A stretch of DNA of 15,475 bases from Flavobacteriales bacterium (GTDB lineage: Bacteria; Bacteroidota; Bacteroidia; Flavobacteriales_D; Sanyastnellaceae): assembly GCA_947457285.1 (NCBI GenBank), contig CANGVZ010000014.1:1-15475 (forward strand). Reading direction: 5' to 3'. How positions within the stretch are numbered: position 1 is the stretch's first letter; each line of letters opens with the position of its first letter. A model generated the notes under the pieces. It saw only the letters and a list, made by a program, of their open reading frames with translations, did not search any database and was not told the origin of the DNA. The position numbers were made by a program, and so were the translations under genes. Shown here piece after piece: positions 1 through 7,044 of this stretch.

Positions 1-69
1 GCAATCGCTAAAGGCCTTTTTGTTGTTACCTTGCAGCACTTTCTTAATACCACTTATCAAATTTCATGA
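1..69 (+). CDS. Possible 3' end of an upstream gene (partial)
   Basis: Frame 1 is open from the first base to a TGA at 67-69 and would give the last 22 residues of a protein ending in TTYQIS. Its stop would overlap the ATG of the DUF6029 gene at 66-68 in an ATGA arrangement, the same coupling seen further on at 2652-2655. No clear promoter precedes position 66, which also fits read-through from an upstream gene. The fragment is too short to identify, and an open stretch of this length can occur by chance. Confidence 0.3.
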   Translation, partial: AIAKGLFVVTLQHFLNTTYQIS

Positions 70-1781
70 AAGCAAGAGTCATCCTGTTGTGTGCGATCTG
101 TTTTAAACTGGTTTCATTCGTTAATGCCCAAGAAAATAAACCAATTCAAGGCCAGCTAAGAGGTAACTTCCAGTTATTGTGGCAGCAGTACACAGAAGAT
201 AGCACCATTGGAGCTGTAGTTCCGCCCACGAAAACAGCTTTAAACGCGTTTGGTAATTTCACCTATACCTATGGTAAATTCACCAGTGGCGTTCGCTTCG
301 AATCTTATCTTGATGCCATTCAAGGTTATTCAGTAGGAGCGCGCTTCAAGGGCACAGGAATCGGCAATCGATATGCCCAGTATAAAACAGATCTTCTTGA
401 TATCACTGTCGGAAATTTCTACGAACAGTTTGGTTCTGGTTTGGCTCTGAGAACATATTGGGAACCCAATCTTGGTATTGATAACGCGCTGGATGGAGCG
501 AGAGTGATTCTTACTCCATTCGCGGGAACTACGCTTAAAGCAATTTATGGCCATCAACGTCTTGCTTTTGATAGCCGACTTGTCAATTCAGAATCCATCG
601 TGCGTGGTGCCGATGCAGAGTTTAATTTGAATGAACTCATTGGAGCTCTGGATGCTCGAGGTGGTGATAGCTTGCCGAGTTTTGGAGACTCAAAGTTGAG
701 GGTGACATTAGGGGGGAGCTATGTGAGTAAATACGAACAGGGAGGCATCTTAGAAGTCGACTCGTTACTTTTAGCGCTCCCACAAAATGTTGGCTTGATG
801 AGTGGTCGCGCCAATATCTACTACGGCCCATTTTCTCTTTACCTAGAATATGCTCAGAAAGTAAATGATCCGAGCAAAGACAACGGGTATATCTACAATA
901 AAGGAGAAGCATATTTTGTGAATGCCAGCTATTCCAAGAAAGGATTTGGTATCAATGCCGCCGCAAAGATGATCGACAACATGAGCTTTAGATCCAATCG
1001 CGATTTATCGCTTTTTGATGTGCCTATCAACTTTAACCCAGCACTCACAAAGCAGCACACCTACAACCTCGCTGCCACATTATATCCATACGCCACCCCA
1101 CTCGCGGGAGAAGTGAGCTATATGGCTGAGGTTTTTTATACCATTAAAAAAGGTACCGCCCTGGGAGGTGAGTATGGTACAAGCATTGCCGTGAACTACG
1201 CAGCGGCAAATAGTCCTGATACAACGCCGCTCGAAGGGCGCGAAAGCCTTATCAATGGCTACCGCCGAAATTCTTTAGGCTTTGGAGACGATAAATATGT
1301 GCGCGATTTTAACGTCGAAATAAAAAGAAAAATAAATAAGAAACTCAGTCTTGCAGCAACGTATTATTATCTGGAATTTAATACACTCATCACGCCTGTT
1401 ACGAACGATTTCAAGGGTTTGTTGTTTGCAGATATTCAAGTGTTGGAGGTAAATTACAAAGTGAATTCAAAGAATAATTTTCACATTGAACTTCAAGCTA
1501 TGCAAACAGAGCAAGACAAAGGCGATTGGGCCACGGCGTTGGTGGAATACACTTATTCTCCACACTGGAATTTTGCAATTATTAACCAGTACAATTACGG
1601 AAATCCTAAAGAGGACAAAAGAATTATGTATCTTTTCGGCACCGTTGGATATATCAACGGTCCTACGCGGATCAGCCTTGGATACGGTAAGCGTCGTGAG
1701 GGGGTATTTTGTATCGGAGGTGTATGTCGTGCAGTACCAGCAACCAACGGTTTTGAACTTAGTATAACAAGCACATTTTAA
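66..1781 (+). CDS. DUF6029 family outer-membrane beta-barrel protein
   Basis: This encodes 571 residues with an N-terminal signal peptide (hydrophobic residues 5-19, probable cleavage after Ala21 in VNA-Q). The body has no long hydrophobic helix. It is rich in alternating aromatic and polar beta-strand patterns and ends in a C-terminal Phe, as outer-membrane barrels do. The block at about 116-145 (GNFYEQFGSGLALRTYWEP followed by LGIDNALDGARV) is the hallmark I associate with the Bacteroidota family DUF6029, whose function is not established. The mature chain has only two cysteines, Cys549 and Cys554, in a CIGGVC motif close to the C-terminus. This suggests a disulfide-closed loop between the last strands. 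The gene lies 4 bases upstream of the Omp28-type lipoprotein gene, so the two are very probably co-transcribed. Family assignment is fairly secure; a role in transport or envelope assembly would be guesswork. Confidence 0.8.
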   Translation: MKARVILLCAICFKLVSFVNAQENKPIQGQLRGNFQLLWQQYTEDSTIGAVVPPTKTALNAFGNFTYTYGKFTSGVRFESYLDAIQGYSVGARFKGTGIGNRYAQYKTDLLDITVGNFYEQFGSGLALRTYWEPNLGIDNALDGARVILTPFAGTTLKAIYGHQRLAFDSRLVNSESIVRGADAEFNLNELIGALDARGGDSLPSFGDSKLRVTLGGSYVSKYEQGGILEVDSLLLALPQNVGLMSGRANIYYGPFSLYLEYAQKVNDPSKDNGYIYNKGEAYFVNASYSKKGFGINAAAKMIDNMSFRSNRDLSLFDVPINFNPALTKQHTYNLAATLYPYATPLAGEVSYMAEVFYTIKKGTALGGEYGTSIAVNYAAANSPDTTPLEGRESLINGYRRNSLGFGDDKYVRDFNVEIKRKINKKLSLAATYYYLEFNTLITPVTNDFKGLLFADIQVLEVNYKVNSKNNFHIELQAMQTEQDKGDWATALVEYTYSPHWNFAIINQYNYGNPKEDKRIMYLFGTVGYINGPTRISLGYGKRREGVFCIGGVCRAVPATNGFELSITSTF

Positions 1782-1785
1782 TTGA

Positions 1786-2655
1786 ATGATCATGAATAAA
1801 AAGTTTTTCTATCTTTCATTCATTGTGGCAGCCATCATCTTCAATGGCTGCAGTGACACAGAAGATCCAGTGATTAAATTGGATAGCCGCTATTTGGATA
1901 ACGTTTATGGACCCGCTCCTGAATTCGATATACTGGTAAGTCCTGTCAAGAATGTATTATTCGAGGAGTTCACAGGACACAAGTGTGGCTTCTGCCCTCC
2001 AGCTACGGCAATGGTAAAGCAATGGGACGCAGAAATGGAAGAGAGACTCGTGCCTGTTACAATTCATGCGGGTACTTTGGCAGCCGTGGGGTCAGAGCCT
2101 TTTGAAAGAGATTTCACAAATCCCGATGGAAACGTGTATTGGGCACAAGTGGAAGGCGGGTTCAATCCAAGCGCTCGAATTAATAGAGTAACTGGAATAC
2201 AAAACGCTTACCCAGACGCATTCTGGAGAGATATGATTGATGAAGAAATTGCTGAAGCGCCTCAGGTGGCTATGCAAATGGTAACGTCATATGTTGCTGA
2301 GGATGGCATTGTAAACATTCATGCACACTCTCAATTCTTGAACAATCTTTCTGGCAACTACGATTTAGTAGTATTGCTTACCGAAAGTAAAATTATCAGT
2401 GCACAAGAGGACTACAGTCAAGACCCATCAGAAATTTTGGATTACGAACACAATTATGTTCTTCATGATGCTGTGACTCCCGCTCTTGGAATTCCACTAG
2501 CATCCAACCCGAGAGGAAACGATGTGTTTGTGAAATCATTCTCCTATGAGATGAACCCCAACTGGAATCCTGAACACTGTCATATTGTTGCTTTCGTAAT
2601 TGACAGAAGCACTGGTGAAGTTTTGAATGTCGTAGAAAAAGATGTCGTTCAATGA
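1786..2655 (+). CDS. Omp28-related lipoprotein with thioredoxin-like CGFC motif
   Basis: This is a 289-residue protein with a lipoprotein signal peptide: a hydrophobic stretch followed by the lipobox IFNGC, with lipidated Cys22. After a short Asp/Glu-rich linker comes NVLFEEFTGHKCGFCPP (about 56-72). This resembles the start of a thioredoxin fold with its CxxC at Cys67/Cys70 followed by Pro-Pro, and is characteristic of the Omp28 family of Bacteroidota outer-membrane lipoproteins. One further cysteine, Cys267, lies near the C-terminus. Export would place the protein in the envelope, anchored by its lipid. A redox role is inferred from the motif, not proven. It starts 4 bases after the DUF6029 gene and its stop overlaps the next start (ATGA). 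A second in-frame ATG at 1792 is an equally good start and keeps the signal peptide intact. Confidence 0.82.
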   Translation: MIMNKKFFYLSFIVAAIIFNGCSDTEDPVIKLDSRYLDNVYGPAPEFDILVSPVKNVLFEEFTGHKCGFCPPATAMVKQWDAEMEERLVPVTIHAGTLAAVGSEPFERDFTNPDGNVYWAQVEGGFNPSARINRVTGIQNAYPDAFWRDMIDEEIAEAPQVAMQMVTSYVAEDGIVNIHAHSQFLNNLSGNYDLVVLLTESKIISAQEDYSQDPSEILDYEHNYVLHDAVTPALGIPLASNPRGNDVFVKSFSYEMNPNWNPEHCHIVAFVIDRSTGEVLNVVEKDVVQ

Positions 2656-3254
2656 GGTTTTTAAAGCTTCTCATTCTTTTTTTGATGTCCACGCAATGCT
2701 TTGCGCAAGCAGAGTTTAGTGGTGGTTTGATTGCTGGTGGCGTTACTTCTCAAGTGAGTGGAGACGCTCTTGCTGGATGGGATAAATTTGGTTTTACTGG
2801 AGGGGCTTGGGTTCACGTTGGCTTCAATGAGTCTTGGGGCACCTGGGTTGGGATGCAATACATGCCTAAGGGTTCTGCGAAACAAGCTGATCCAGACAAC
2901 GGAGACTTTAATCAATTTACTTTAATTCTCAATTATATCGAAATGCCTGTCATGGTTACGAGGCTTAAAGGAAATTGGAGATTCGGACTAGGACCCTCCG
3001 TTGGTTTTCTAGTCAATCAACTGCAAGTCTTTAATGGTATCGAATATGACGTGAATCCAAAGTTCAGAGCATTTGACATTTCAGGCTCTTTGAGCGTGAC
3101 GCGTTTACTAGGCGACAAGTTTGCACTTGAATTACGTGGTAACACGAGTATCATTCCTACAAGACCGGCACCTGCGGTGGCTAATCCTTTGAGTTATTAT
3201 GAAAGAGGAAACTATAATCAGGTGTTGCTACTCGCCCTGCATTATCGTTTTTAG
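2652..3254 (+). CDS. Small outer-membrane beta-barrel protein (porin/PorT-like family)
   Basis: This encodes 200 residues with a signal peptide (hydrophobic residues 4-12, likely cleavage after Ala18 in CFA-Q). Eight or so short amphipathic strands follow, and the chain ends in LHYRF with a terminal Phe. The YIEMPVMV segment and the glycine-rich strand after it (WRFGLGPSVGFLV) are typical of the small beta-barrel family common in Bacteroidota, often annotated as outer membrane beta-barrel or PorT-like. There are no cysteines in the mature chain. The start codon overlaps the stop of the Omp28-type gene by four bases, suggesting translational coupling. Its TAG stop overlaps the stop codon of the convergent cdd gene. 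The specific function is unknown. It is not called PorT itself, because sequence alone does not separate the subfamilies. Confidence 0.75.
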   Translation: MRFLKLLILFLMSTQCFAQAEFSGGLIAGGVTSQVSGDALAGWDKFGFTGGAWVHVGFNESWGTWVGMQYMPKGSAKQADPDNGDFNQFTLILNYIEMPVMVTRLKGNWRFGLGPSVGFLVNQLQVFNGIEYDVNPKFRAFDISGSLSVTRLLGDKFALELRGNTSIIPTRPAPAVANPLSYYERGNYNQVLLLALHYRF

Positions 3255-3745
3255 GATCCCTTTCTCAAACCTTCTTCGTTGAAATAAAGTGGCAGAAGGT
3301 TTTTGATACCTTTCATTTTATATATCTGACCAGAGCTTCCTTGCATTAAAAGTGTTATTGGTTCGGCCTGATTAAGCTCGTATTCAAGCATTACCTGGCG
3401 ACATGATCCACAAGGAGTGATAGGGTGCGCTGTATCAACGACAGAGGAAATTGCTCGAATGGCAACCATGATGATTTTATTCTCTTTACGATTAGCGCCT
3501 TTCCAGAAAAAGGCAACACGTTCGGCACAAAGACCACTCGGATAAGCTCCATTTTCTTGATTGTTGCCAAGTATAATCTCACCATCATCCAGTAGAAGGG
3601 CTGCTCCCACACTAAATTGACTATACGGAGCATAGGCATTTGAAGCAGCTTCAAGTGCTTTTTTTAGCAATTCAATTTCTTTTGAATTTAATTCTGAGAA
3701 ATTGTCATGTACTTCGTATTCTAGCGCAACGTGTTGTGTATTCAT
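3251..3745 (-). CDS. cdd: Cytidine deaminase
   Basis: This 164-residue protein hydrolyses cytidine and deoxycytidine to uridine and deoxyuridine in pyrimidine salvage, in the cytoplasm. The zinc site is fully present: Cys73 and the proton-shuttling Glu75 in GLCAERVAFF, and Cys112 and Cys115 in TPCGSCRQVMLEY. The substrate-binding region SVGAALL...GNNQENGAYPSGLCAE has the normal order for the family. The length suits the bacterial tetrameric form, with an N-terminal extension of about 20 residues before the usual start of the fold. In several flavobacteria I recall cdd lying next to porV/porU. Here it is separated from porV by the VTC/DUF4956 pair and ispF. It converges on the small barrel gene with overlapping stop codons and shares a 76-base divergent intergenic region with the VTC-domain gene. 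Confidence 0.95.
   Translation of the reverse strand: MNTQHVALEYEVHDNFSELNSKEIELLKKALEAASNAYAPYSQFSVGAALLLDDGEIILGNNQENGAYPSGLCAERVAFFWKGANRKENKIIMVAIRAISSVVDTAHPITPCGSCRQVMLEYELNQAEPITLLMQGSSGQIYKMKGIKNLLPLYFNEEGLRKGS
3267..3304 (+). terminator. Candidate weak terminator inside the 3' end of cdd
   Basis: A perfect 9-base inverted repeat pairs AAACCTTCT (3267-3275) with AGAAGGTTT (3294-3302) around an 18-base loop. The T run at 3300-3304 falls at the end of the right arm on the plus strand. It lies 13 bases after the stop of the plus-strand envelope operon and so could end that transcript inside the convergent cdd gene. The stem has only three G-C pairs, the loop is long, and the bases also encode cdd residues, so it may be chance. 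Confidence 0.3.
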
Positions 3746-3770
3746 CGCGTTAAACCTAAGGAAAAAAACC

Positions 3771-3790
3771 GAGTCTCGTATACGAGAGTC
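3771..3790. promoter_or_regulatory. Palindrome, candidate operator between cdd and the VTC gene
   Basis: GAGTCTCGTATACGAGAGTC contains the perfect 14-base palindrome TCTCGTATACGAGA. The symmetry extends to 20 bases with one mismatched pair. It has no loop, so it looks like a dimeric DNA-binding site rather than an RNA hairpin. It lies about 14 bases upstream of the -7 element at 3804-3811, covering the position where the -33 element of the VTC promoter would sit. It is also about 12 bases from a degenerate TAGGTTTA (3751-3758, minus strand) that could serve cdd. The binding protein is unknown. Confidence 0.45.
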
Positions 3791-3803
3791 TTAACATTCC
3801 CAT

Positions 3804-3811
3804 TACATTTG
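3804..3811 (+). promoter_or_regulatory. Probable -7 promoter element of the VTC-domain gene
   Basis: TACATTTG matches the Bacteroidota -7 consensus TAnnTTTG exactly and ends 10 bases before the ATG at 3822, predicting a leader of only a few bases. No TTTG is found at the usual -33 distance; that position is occupied by the palindrome at 3771-3790, which could mean the promoter needs, or is blocked by, a bound regulator. Confidence 0.5.
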
Positions 3812-3821
3812 CGTAAACCGC

Positions 3822-4580
3822 ATGGAACCACTAAACCAAATACTGCAAACATTTGGACCTATTTCGCTTTCCGAAATGGATAGTGTTAAGCTCATGAATA
3901 GAACTGATACGAAGTTCTTACTTACCATCCAACAGCTTGAATCCATACTCAATGAAGTTCAGCCTCACTATCGCGTGCTCACCATTGATGGAAGAGCTCT
4001 GAATAGCTACGAAACTTTATATTACGATACTCAAGATTTTCTATTCTATAGACGTCATCATAGTGGTAAGAAAAATCGCTATAAAATTCGAAAGAGAAAA
4101 TACGTCGAAAGCAATCTCACTTTTTTAGAAGTGAAATTCAAAACCAATAAGGATCGAACCATAAAGGATCGAACCAAGTTGCAATCCATCGATGAAACAT
4201 TGCTGCAATCCGAATTGGATTTTATAGAAAATGAAACGCATCTCGACTTGAATTTCGAACCTAAATTGTGGAATAGCTTTCATAGGATTACATTCGTTAG
4301 CCTTGAGATCCCGGAAAGAATTACTATTGATCTCGATTTGAAATTTAAACACAATGAAAGGGAAATTTTCTGGCAAAGTGTAGTTATTGCTGAAGTAAAA
4401 CAAGAAAGGCAAAACAGACATTCGCCTTTTATGATGGCCTTGAAGAAACGCCTCATTAGACAAGAAAGTGTAAGTAAGTACTCTCTCGGTGCTGCAATGT
4501 TGTATCCCGAGTTGAAATCAAATAGTTTTAAGTCAAAAATTTTAAAATTAAAGAAGCTCAATGATGGAATGGTTGCATAA
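3822..4580 (+). CDS. VTC domain-containing protein (polyphosphate polymerase-like tunnel fold)
   Basis: This 252-residue protein resembles the catalytic tunnel domain of the eukaryotic vacuolar transporter chaperone, which makes polyphosphate from ATP. The expected charged positions of a triphosphate tunnel are present: Arg27 and Lys31 in NRTDTKF, YYDT near 67-70, a basic strand NRYKIRKRKY (85-94), FLEVKFK (101-107), Glu164, Asp170/Asp172, AEVKQE (190-195) and SKYS near 218-221. There is no signal peptide or membrane segment, so it should be cytoplasmic. It overlaps the DUF4956 membrane-protein gene by 20 bases, a pairing I recall from many bacteria. Synthesis of polyphosphate by bacterial members is inferred from the fold; another triphosphate substrate is possible. 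A short repeat, KDRT-I-KDRT (110-118), lies where relatives have a similar basic loop. Confidence 0.85.
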   Translation: MEPLNQILQTFGPISLSEMDSVKLMNRTDTKFLLTIQQLESILNEVQPHYRVLTIDGRALNSYETLYYDTQDFLFYRRHHSGKKNRYKIRKRKYVESNLTFLEVKFKTNKDRTIKDRTKLQSIDETLLQSELDFIENETHLDLNFEPKLWNSFHRITFVSLEIPERITIDLDLKFKHNEREIFWQSVVIAEVKQERQNRHSPFMMALKKRLIRQESVSKYSLGAAMLYPELKSNSFKSKILKLKKLNDGMVA

Positions 4581-5316
4581 TCTCTCTGACCTCGTTATAT
4601 TTTATCTTCAAGATTCAATTCCTGCATTGGGTGATGCAATGGAAGTTGTTAAGGATAAAGGAAAGAACTTTAACCCTCTCAATGGTATTGATATCGTAAA
4701 GTGGGATGACTTTTTAGGTCTTATCATACGTCTGGTAATTCACCTTGCCTTCGTGTTTGTGCTGGTGCGCATCATCTATTATCCGATTGCAAAAAGAAAG
4801 GATTTTCTATTTACCTATTTGCTGTTTAGTGTATCCATTTTCTTGATGTGTTTCCTTTTGGAATCTGTGAAGCTCGAAATGGGATTTGCTTTGGGTCTTT
4901 TTGCTGTGTTTGGCATTATCCGATATCGCACTGACGCCATTCCTATTAAAGAAATGACTTATCTCTTTATTGTGATAGCAATGTCAGTGATGAATGCATT
5001 GATCAATAAGAAGATTTCTCTCGTAGAATTGGCTTTTGCAAACTTGGTCATCATCGCTGTGACCTACGGTTTGGAAAAAGTTTGGTTGTTGCGTCACGAG
5101 TCACAGAAAATTGTTATTTACGACAACATTGAATTGATTCAACTCGGACGTAGAGCTGAGTTGATTGCGGATCTTGAGAAAAGAACTGGTATCAGAATAA
5201 CAAGAATTGAAATCGGTAAGATTGACTTCTTGAAGGATACTGTACTTATAAAGATTTCATTCTACGAGGACGAACAACCAGGTCAAATGGATGAGTCGTT
5301 GTCAAATTCAAACTAA
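4561..5316 (+). CDS. DUF4956 domain-containing membrane protein
   Basis: This 251-residue integral membrane protein has about five hydrophobic segments (roughly 51-73, 82-100, 107-121, 131-147, 152-170). A soluble C-terminal domain of about 75 residues follows (RITRIEIGKIDFLKDTVLIKI region). The FGIIRYRTDAIPIKEMTYLF block (117-136) joining the third and fourth segments is the signature I associate with DUF4956; its Arg/Asp/Lys charges between helices are likely functional. It overlaps the VTC-domain gene by 20 bases and is expected to be co-translated with it. By analogy with yeast Vtc proteins, where the tunnel domain feeds a membrane channel, it could be the membrane partner that binds or translocates the product. 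That is inference. Two adjacent ATGs (4561, 4564) are possible starts. Its 3' end overlaps convergent ispF by nine bases. Confidence 0.85.
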   Translation: MMEWLHNLSDLVIFYLQDSIPALGDAMEVVKDKGKNFNPLNGIDIVKWDDFLGLIIRLVIHLAFVFVLVRIIYYPIAKRKDFLFTYLLFSVSIFLMCFLLESVKLEMGFALGLFAVFGIIRYRTDAIPIKEMTYLFIVIAMSVMNALINKKISLVELAFANLVIIAVTYGLEKVWLLRHESQKIVIYDNIELIQLGRRAELIADLEKRTGIRITRIEIGKIDFLKDTVLIKISFYEDEQPGQMDESLSNSN

Positions 5317-5790
5317 ATAGATAAGGGCGACTGCATAAGCACTGACCCCTTCTTCTCTGCCTACGAAGCCCATCTTTTCTGAGGTTGTTGCCTTGATCGA
5401 TATTTGATTGACATTAATGCCAGCAACTTCAGAAATGGCGGCTTTCATTTGGTCGGCATGTTTCATCACTTTTGGCCTTTCTAAGCAAAGAGTGCTATCG
5501 ATATTTCCAATTTCGTAACCCTCAGCTCGGATGAGCTCACATGTTTTCTTCAAAAGGATTTTTGAATCTATGCCTTTGAAATCAGAGGACGTATCAGGAA
5601 AATGCTTTCCTATATCTCCTAGGGCCGCTGCTCCTAAAAGAGCATCACAGATGGCGTGGAGCAATACATCCGCATCACTATGCCCTAAAGCGCCTTTATC
5701 GTGAGGAATCAAAACTCCTCCTAGCCAGAGATCGCGCCCCTCTACTAATTGATGAACATCGTAACCGAACCCTACTCTGAATGGAGTCAT
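5308..5790 (-). CDS. ispF: 2-C-methyl-D-erythritol 2,4-cyclodiphosphate synthase
   Basis: This 160-residue enzyme of the non-mevalonate isoprenoid pathway cyclises 4-diphosphocytidyl-methylerythritol 2-phosphate to methylerythritol 2,4-cyclodiphosphate with release of CMP, acting as a soluble homotrimer. The metal site is intact: Asp11 and His13 in GYDVHQL, and His45 in the GHSDADVLLHA segment. The conserved KATTSEKMGFVGREEG stretch (about 133-148), which binds the cytidine, is also present. Its ATG overlaps the porV stop by one base (TAATG), so it should be translated from the porV transcript. No separate promoter is visible, since the bases upstream are porV coding sequence. The linkage of an isoprenoid enzyme to a secretion gene is probably positional rather than functional. 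Its stop overlaps the end of the DUF4956 gene. Confidence 0.97.
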   Translation of the reverse strand: MTPFRVGFGYDVHQLVEGRDLWLGGVLIPHDKGALGHSDADVLLHAICDALLGAAALGDIGKHFPDTSSDFKGIDSKILLKKTCELIRAEGYEIGNIDSTLCLERPKVMKHADQMKAAISEVAGINVNQISIKATTSEKMGFVGREEGVSAYAVALIYLV

Positions 5791-7028
5791 TATTCTGCGT
5801 CGGTATCAGATGATTTCGAAGATCCTTTGCCGCCAAGAGCAAATTTCAATGAGAAACGAAGCGTATTCGCAAGAGGATTCTGTTGGGTGGTGCTAATCAA
5901 ATAGCTCATGTCTATGGTCAAAACCTGGTAACGCAATCCAGCACCTAGTGTAATGAATTGGCGATTTCCTTTCGAGAAGTGCTCGTAGAAATAACCTGTT
6001 CTGAATGCAAACTGCTTGTCGTACCAGTATTCGAAACCTCCGCCAATATTAATTTCTCTCAGCTCTTCTCTGAACACAGAGCCCGCATCTACAGAGCCTG
6101 TTTCAGGGTTATATTGTCCTGGGGCATCTGTAAATGATTGAACGATTCCAGTGGCAACACCAACATCTGGATTCTCACCAGCAAGGATATTACCGTCGTT
6201 GTCATAAATGGGAGGAGTAGGTACGAGCAACTTGTTGAAGTCTACTGTAAACCCTAGGTCGTTGTATTCGTCGAGAGCGAGGATGAGGGCTGATCCTAAA
6301 CGCAAATTGGTAGGGATAAAATCTCTACGATCGGTGTTGGTATAGCGCATTTTGGCTCCAATGTTCGAAATATTAAATCCAAGATTTAATGTCGCGTCCA
6401 AACCAGATATTTTCAAATCATCGTTGGTATAAAAACCATTTACATCCACGGCAAAAGAACGGCCAGGTCTGCTATCGGCACCTAATACATTGGTGCGGCC
6501 GGTGAGGTTGGAGTTAACGAAGCGGGCAACGATTCCACCGCTGAAGCGCTCAGATAATTTTTGAGCAAATGCCACATCGACAGCGAGCTCAGCTGGAGTG
6601 AAATCTCCCTGCGGAGCGCCAGACTCATCCGTAAAAGAAATTTTTCCAAGTGAAAAATATCTTAACGAACCACCGATGGTCTGGGTTTTATTCAATTTCT
6701 TGTATCCACTAAGATATCCAAGACTCATGTCATTGACAAGTTGACGAAGCCATGGTGAATATGAAACACTCAACTCAATTTCTTCTTCAACAAATGCAAG
6801 CTTTGCTGCATTCCAATGCACGGCACTCACATCAGGTGAGGTCGCCACACCTGCATCACCCATTGCACCAGCTCGAGAATCAGGAGCAATAGATAAAAAT
6901 GGCACTGCGGTAGTAATGGTATTCAACTGCACTTGCGCCGCACGCTCCGACTGATTATTTAATTGAGCTTGAGCAGCAATTGAAAATACTAGAGCCAGAA
7001 TGAAGGTTTGAACTAACGATTTAAACAT
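5790..7028 (-). CDS. porV: Type IX secretion outer-membrane protein PorV (LptO)
   Basis: This 412-residue protein has a signal peptide cleaved around AQAQ (residues 19-22) and beta-strand-rich sequence of the FadL-like barrel type. The segment VPFLSIAPDSRAGAMGDAG followed by TSPDVSAVHWNAAKLAF (about 43-79) is the N-terminal hallmark of PorV. PorV is known as the outer-membrane shuttle that takes type IX substrates from the translocon and delivers them to the attachment complex, where PorU cleaves their C-terminal signal. The neighbouring porU on the same strand supports the call. The two are 73 bases apart and porV has its own -7 element, so it may be made both from a porU read-through transcript and independently. 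It overlaps ispF downstream. The last dozen residues are a polar Gly/Lys/Ser/Asp tail after the final strand. Confidence 0.95.
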   Translation of the reverse strand: MFKSLVQTFILALVFSIAAQAQLNNQSERAAQVQLNTITTAVPFLSIAPDSRAGAMGDAGVATSPDVSAVHWNAAKLAFVEEEIELSVSYSPWLRQLVNDMSLGYLSGYKKLNKTQTIGGSLRYFSLGKISFTDESGAPQGDFTPAELAVDVAFAQKLSERFSGGIVARFVNSNLTGRTNVLGADSRPGRSFAVDVNGFYTNDDLKISGLDATLNLGFNISNIGAKMRYTNTDRRDFIPTNLRLGSALILALDEYNDLGFTVDFNKLLVPTPPIYDNDGNILAGENPDVGVATGIVQSFTDAPGQYNPETGSVDAGSVFREELREINIGGGFEYWYDKQFAFRTGYFYEHFSKGNRQFITLGAGLRYQVLTIDMSYLISTTQQNPLANTLRFSLKFALGGKGSSKSSDTDAE

Positions 7029-7044
7029 TTTATTCCTTTTAAAT

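Noticed and set aside
4149..4176. Direct repeat AAGGATCGAACCA, 15 bases apart, in the VTC gene
   Set aside because: It encodes KDRT twice in a basic loop where relatives have a similar K/R-rich sequence, so it looks like an ordinary coding segment rather than a functional repeat.
5317..5400. Possible terminator for DUF4956 just after its stop
   Set aside because: I looked for a stem followed by a T run on the plus strand and found no convincing pairing.
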